64,000 nt of DNA, taken from the NCBI GenBank assembly GCA_000181795.3, contig CM012955.1, positions 8,095,242 through 8,159,241 of the forward strand, written 5' to 3'. The position numbers were made by a program, and so were the translations under genes. This DNA comes from Trichinella spiralis (lineage: Eukaryota > Nematoda > Enoplea > Trichinellida > Trichinellidae). Positions 58,817 to 64,000 of the stretch are shown piece after piece (position 1 is the stretch's first letter; the number at the start of each line of letters is the position of its first letter). Under the pieces are notes generated by a model, which saw only the letters and a program-made list of their open reading frames with translations, was not told the DNA's origin and ran no database searches.

Positions 58817-59624
58817 ATTTGGAAGCAGAGCAAATGTTTTTCTAATTGAATGAAATAAATTATTTAATTTTATTCTCTCTATCCTATATTCAATTTTTTT
58901 TTAGTATTTATAACATTGGCAGTATTATATATATATATATTTATATTTATATTTATATATTTATTTATTTATATTTATTGAAGTTTTTATGGCACCGCAG
59001 TGATGACATTTGCTCTGGATTGATGATTATTTGCAAATTTATTTAGCTAATAAATATTTTCACGGCACTGATTTTGCTTTTGTATTCTGAATTTTTGGCC
59101 ACTGGCCGACCTAACAGGCTTTTTTTTTAAAATATCAGTCAAACAGTTTGCTTTTACTTTTTTACATAGGCTTTAAATTGAAAAGTAACGTGCAAGTTTT
59201 ACATTGTCATCTGACAGAAAAGAAGAAAAGTGTGTAAGTTAATTGTGACTACTTAGTGCATATTTTTAACTTTTGAGTTATGTAGTAGTTTCTGCGTTAT
59301 TTTTTTTTAATTTTAAACAAGGTACTTTTTTGATTTACGAAGTATACGCAAACGTATAACTATTTGTGTAATGGGGGGGAGGGGGGAGGAGTATGCAATT
59401 CTTTATGCAGTATGAAATTGAAAATCGTTGAACGTAAATGTACAAATGTCATATTGAGCGTTTGAATAATTCGAATTTTTAATTGAATGTTTTCAGTTTT
59501 TATAATAGCTATTGTTTAATGGCAGCAAATAGCGGATGTTCTGTGTTGCAATATTTTTTTCCTTTTCATATTGATGAAGAGGTTTTTTACATATTTTATA
59601 CAGAATGCAGTATAATTTCGTGAA
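58817..59624. other. intergenic
   Basis: CDC48 3' flank with a TA- and TTTA-rich low-complexity stretch at about 58927-58980 and a G-rich run at about 59372-59390. No gene seen. Confidence 0.5.
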
Positions 59625-60041
59625 ATGAAAGCAGTAACAGCGGTGCAGCGTGGTGTCTGCGTTGGTGTAATAATTTTAAATAGAAAACGAACTGCTGCTT
59701 TTGGTTGTATGAACAATGCATGCCACTTTTACAGTGTGCAGACGAAAAATGCCAGCTACAGACGACCGATGCGTTTGAAAATGTACCACTTGTTAATACG
59801 TGTTCGGGACAAGATGAGATTGTTGAGGCGTTTTTCGTCTTTCATTTTCATCTGCACTTGTATAGTGATATTTTATTCGTCTTATTTTATCGCTGCTCGA
59901 CTGATGTATCCGGACGAGCCTGCAAATTTGTACGAGTGGAACAAGCGAAAAGAAGCAGGGCAGCTAAGTGAAAGTTTGCTAGAGAAAGAACGACGTTTGC
60001 ACATGTATTTTAAATGCAAAGTCGAAGGAAAGTTGGACTGA
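59625..60041 (+). CDS. hypothetical small single-pass membrane protein
   Basis: One open frame of 138 aa. The most protein-like part starts at an internal Met (MRLKMYHLL, about 59769), giving a 90-aa product. It has a basic segment RVRDKMRLLRRF, one hydrophobic helix (SFIFICTCIVIFYSSYFIAA), then a soluble tail YPDEPANLYEWNKRKEAGQL and a charged helix ESLLEKERRL. A basic patch, one helix and a charged C-terminal helix are common in small mitochondrial inner-membrane assembly factors, but I do not recognise the family and the localisation is a guess. The N-terminal 48 residues may be 5' UTR. Confidence 0.45.
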   Translation: MKAVTAVQRGVCVGVIILNRKRTAAFGCMNNACHFYSVQTKNASYRRPMRLKMYHLLIRVRDKMRLLRRFSSFIFICTCIVIFYSSYFIAARLMYPDEPANLYEWNKRKEAGQLSESLLEKERRLHMYFKCKVEGKLD

Positions 60042-60421
60042 TCGTTTGGAATTGGAAAATAATTCTTTTGATCGGTTATGGGTTATTTGTTGGAAAACTG
60101 TACTCTTCATAACAAGTAAAAATTTACTACTACATGTTGAATATAATAACATTATTACGGTTTCTCTTCTTTTGATAATTAATTGCTGTTGAAGTAGAAT
60201 CATTTATTCAACGTAGCACTATTATTGTTAAACCTAGTTTGATAAATAAGATCACTTAATTATGGGAAAATTATTTATCCGAAGCACGTATAAAATTTTC
60301 TTCATAATGCTCGAAGCGAGGTTTAAATGTTAAAATATTTTTAAGCTACTGTTTCTAATGTGCTGTTGTTGTAAAGAATACATGAGAAAGAAATGAAATG
60401 AAGCCTGTTAAAAATTAAAAA
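60042..60421. other. convergent 3' ends
   Basis: 380 bp between the stops of the small membrane protein and the LECT2-like gene. Nothing else seen. Confidence 0.6.
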
Positions 60422-62373
60422 TTAATGCAGAGGTGGAAGCTTGCAATCTTCACCAAGGATCAAATTTGTAAAATTGGCAAAGCGACCTTTGTAACGTAAT
60501 TCGATGAAAATGTTGTTAGAAAAGGATTCACTTGGGCAATCCAGGCGTTGTCCAATTTTCTGTCCTTGGCGAATTGTCTGTTTTCCAGGTTCGATTGAAA
60601 ATTTCGCATTGTAAATATGGGCCGTAAAATCTGCAATATTGTGGAAAAAATTATTTTCTTTTAACTAATAATGAATTTCAAGCCAAATTCTTGCCTGTCC
60701 ACTGACCAGCACCTAGAATGAATATACCATTGTTAGTGCATTGATAATCTTCGACACCATCGGCTAATGGCATAGGTCGGAAGCGTCCCAGAAAATGACC
60801 ATCAATTGGAGCGTAAATATCAGGCAAACGGGATGACATTTCACCATTGTTAGTCAGTTCTTGAACAGCGTGGCATTTCAAAGTCCAGCCTTTGCCAAAA
60901 CCACTGAAATGAACTACTGCTGTTAAATTTATCAAGAAAACCAAATTTCATTCTACCGCCTATTTTGATATGGTACAGAAGCTAATTTATTGCCAACGTT
61001 CGACTCACACACCTGCCCGGTGCACATGCCTGTTAAATTTATAAATTCAACGTAAGTAGACGTTTTTGATAAAACTATAAAATACTTACATTCCTTTAGA
61101 TGATAAGTTGGATTCACTGGTTGACCTTGGAGGTAAAGTTGAAAAAGTATGTGTGGTTCAAAATGGCTGTCAGGGCGAGGCAAACAAGAAAGGGTCAAAC
61201 TGTGCCCAATTATATCTCCTCGGTGCACCCTTCCACCGTAGCGTATGGGTTCAATGTAAGAAATAACTGCTATATAACCTGAAAATCGTTATTTTGATTT
61301 TTATTTTTTCGGTTTTTTGAATCAATGAAATTTTTATAAAATGAATCCTTTGTTTGATGAATGAAAATTTTTAAAGTCTTTTAACAACTATGAAAGTATC
61401 AGTTTAAAAAAAAACAAAGAAAATTTTAATGAACTTTTATTGTCGACAAGTTAGTTTTTTTTTCAAAATATGTTGACTTATTAGATCATATTTAACTTCA
61501 TATTTATTTCATAAAACATTAAATAATTTAAGCCAAGTAAAGTTCTTTTATGTAAATCTTGGTTTTTATTTATTTTATATTATGTAGATTTCTGTACGGT
61601 TTCCTACAGACATTGTCATTTGCTAACAGTTCGAATTGTTGTGTATGGTCATAAATGAAACTGTTTTTTTTAGATCAGATAAATTTCAACAAGAGTTCAA
61701 ATCAGTTCTCATTACCTATCCATTGACCTTCTCCAGTTATACGAAGGCCATGATCAATGCAAGAGTTGTCACGAAATGGTCGCTGGTAAGTTATAACACC
61801 ATCAAATGGAGCATACACAGCACTGCTTGGTTGGCACAGAATGTCCACACCTTTTATATATCTTTCATCAAATCTGAAATTTAAATGTGATTTTAACTTT
61901 GTTTTACGTATAATTTTAAGACCGAAATTCTTATGATATTAGTAAACGGTGATTTTTAGATGGCTATAATAATTGATTCATCAACCCAATGATAGTATTT
62001 TAACTTTTTCTTTGATGTCAAGAAGGTATTTATAAGTCGTTATATAAATTCTAAAGTTAAATTTTTGTATTGGAAATTTTAAATAGTTTATTACAAATAA
62101 TTCTGATGTCAACTCAAATCAACAGATCCCATTTTTCATCTGCTTAAATATTTTAAGCTAAGAATTTATTTTAATTCAATTCAATTCAATGAAAAAGTGT
62201 GTGATGTTACCTTTTACCACCATATGAACCACAAGTGCTATCATAGTCTGGGCACCTTCTCAAGCTGTTATCTATGTTTCCCTCGCATATTACTGGTATG
62301 CAACCATGAGAGTGCACTGAAAAAACATGCTATGTGTATACATAGATTTATTCATATTTAAACTTTACAAAAC

Positions 62374-62430
<57 letters not shown>

Positions 62431-62695
62431 CAGTTTTATGCAGTTCATTTAAAAAGTATTATCATTTTTTGTTTTCATTTTTAGCATAATAATTTTTATA
62501 CAATAATGCAATTTACAAATAGCAAAACATTGCAAAAAATAAAGTTTGATTTTGAATTCAATTTTATATTTAAAAATGTATTTATTAAATAATTTGAGAG
62601 CAGACTATAAATAAAGAAAAAGTGATTTGTTACTCACCATAATCAACACTAATGATGAACAACATCAACTTATAAATTGTCGTTAATCTTTTCAT
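60422..62695 (-). CDS. secreted protein with two tandem LECT2 / M23-like domains
   Basis: Seven exons join in phase: 62695-62638, 62316-62211, 61873-61716, 61278-61090, 61029-60957, 60903-60695 and 60630-60422, giving 333 aa. A signal peptide (MKRLTTIYKLMLFIISV) comes first. Domain 1 has CGSYGG, GVDILCQPSSAVYAPFDGVI, CIDHGLRI and RYGGRVHRGDIIG, matching LECT2 (GVDVLC, VYAPFTG, NNGVRI, KKGEKLG). Domain 2 repeats the plan with DIYAPIDGHF, CTNNGIFI and RQGQKIGQ. Zinc ligands of M23 peptidases appear lost: His of HxxxD is Ile in domain 1 and the final HxH is HIL; domain 2 lacks both motifs. A binding role rather than peptidase activity is therefore likely. The intron after GQWTG uses a GC donor. 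Confidence 0.85.
62374..62431. repeat. (ACATAT)n hexanucleotide repeat
   Basis: About 58 nt of near-perfect ACATAT units inside intron 1 of the LECT2-like gene. Confidence 0.92.
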
Positions 62696-64000
62696 TGTGT
62701 AATGTTTTTGAATAGTTAAACTTAAAGAAAAGAGAATAGTAGTCGTGCAAAATTATTTAAAAAGCGAACTTTAAAGAAAACTTCGAAAACAATATCACAA
62801 AGATGAGTAAGAAGTGGCAAAAGTAGTCGAATGGCAGGCAACTTGTCTTAGCGGTTGCAGTTGCACGAATAAAAACGAGAATGACAAATGTGTTCGTTTG
62901 TTCCAGGCCTTCAAGCAAAAATTTTCTACTTTGTCAACAAATGTGGCCCACGCTTTGAACTTGGCAGCTGCTAAGATAGACTCAGTCGAGCAGTAAGCTG
63001 TAAGCCATAGTGCGCTTGCGTTTGGCTTAATGTGAATGTAAATACAACACAACGGTTGATCGTGCATTTCGTCGTTTGAACTTCAGCTTTGCTGAAAGCC
63101 AACCTCTAAGCTTTAGGTCTGTTAATCTTTTATCCTGTTTGCACACCTGTTTTATCCTTGAAAAGTTTTTTAATGATTGCACAATGCTTAAACATTTGTT
63201 ATTTTATGCTCTGCATTTATTTTTGATTAAATCTTTTTATTACTAAACAGTTGCTCGATTTGAAATGCAGATAATTTCATTTATAATTATTCACTGATTT
63301 ATTCTAAAGTATGCAACAGCTTCCAATAGTTAGAAATTAATCAAAATCCTAGATATTCAAAATCAACTTCATGAAATTCTATAAATACTTCTCAAAATAT
63401 AAATTTATAACGTTGTGATGTAAAGCATCTTTTCTTAACAGACATATTAACTTAACGTCTCAAAGTTTAACTTTGAATTAAGTAAAAAAGGATTAGAGCA
63501 CTGCATATTTATGCAAAAATATTTAATCTTCAAAATTTTAATGCTCGACGTACTTAAGCATCTGCAAACATGAAATAGATTTTTGATTACATTTTTTACT
63601 TTGCACGGCAATGTATTTGATCACATTTTTCAAAATAATGAGAATCATGTTACAGTTCATTCCAGCATCATTATATGTTCATCTATCGAATAATTATTTT
63701 GTTAGATTTGCATTATTATTATTTTGCTAATACTTCATATACTATTAGCATTGGGAAAACGTTGGCTTTTTTTGTTATATACTGCTAAATAATGAAAAAT
63801 TAATAGTTTCTGGAAAGTTCCACGGCAAACAAAAGCGTACGTGTAGAATAAATGGCCTCTGAAGTTGCCATGTGCCTATCTTAATACACAGGGAAGCGGC
63901 CCATTTGAAAATCCGTTGAAACGGATCGACGGTGGTTGAATTTTGATATAAAAATGTTTTTCGACTTTATAATGAGGTATTCGTTGAAACTGCCACGTTT
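62696..64000. other. upstream region of the LECT2-like gene, end of window
   Basis: It includes the promoter of the minus-strand gene. A GC-richer patch at 62810-63130 has open frames on both strands, one reading LFQAFKQKFSTLSTNVAHAL on plus, without an ATG or splice support. Another GC-richer patch lies at 63830-64000 with a short hairpin ATCCGTT-GA-AACGGAT. No gene is called. Confidence 0.45.

Noticed and set aside
62814-62996. Plus-strand open frame of 60 codons upstream of the LECT2-like gene
   Set aside because: No ATG in frame, no splice support and a second open frame on the opposite strand; likely regulatory DNA.

Overview
The window is eukaryotic and almost certainly from a nematode. 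It is AT-rich, its genes are cut by many short GT-AG introns, and it carries a cuticle collagen with the nematode N-terminal domain. The low GC, the GluCl-type channel and a secreted GM2-activator-like protein fit a clade I nematode such as Trichinella; the genus is an inference. All exon joins were made by hand from splice signals, reading phase and recalled family sequences. For the named genes every phase closes.

Layout. Minus strand: a small unidentified gene (1.97-2.99 kb), Rab2 (3.3-6.3 kb), CSTF3/Suppressor of forked (7.1-10.6 kb) and prohibitin-2 (12.1-13.9 kb). Prohibitin-2 is divergent from plus-strand Derlin-1 (14.6-16.0 kb), which converges on a minus-strand GluCl-like channel subunit (16.1-19.4 kb). 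An 8 kb gene-poor interval leads to the plus-strand Scratch-family zinc-finger gene (27.5-30.0 kb). Another 7 kb gene-poor interval leads to the plus-strand MyoD/HLH-1 gene (37.0-40.0 kb). These two developmental regulators sit in the typical large, GC-patchy, E-box-rich intergenic DNA. Then come U2A' (41.4-42.5 kb, minus) and TMEM222 (42.8-44.1 kb, minus), a secreted GM2-activator-like gene (47.4-48.5 kb, plus), a decayed hAT-like MITE (48.9-49.2 kb), a cuticle collagen (49.9-50.9 kb, minus), an intronless taspase-1 (52.6-53.6 kb, minus) and CDC48/p97 (54.9-58.8 kb, plus). Last are a small membrane protein (59.6-60.0 kb, plus) and a two-domain LECT2/M23-like secreted protein (60.4-62.7 kb, minus).

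The genes do not form one pathway. Derlin-1 and CDC48 are partners in ER-associated degradation, CSTF3 and U2A' act in pre-mRNA processing, and MyoD and Scratch are tissue-specific transcription factors. I found no CRISPR array, no tRNA or rRNA, no intact transposon and no evidence for a new multi-gene system. The best leads are the altered pore of the GluCl-like subunit, a Cys-type Walker A loop in CDC48 D1, a GC-AG intron supported by a tandem domain duplication, the polyglutamine MyoD, E-box clusters beside Scratch and MyoD, and a candidate pair of membrane-encoding mini-exons next to MyoD.
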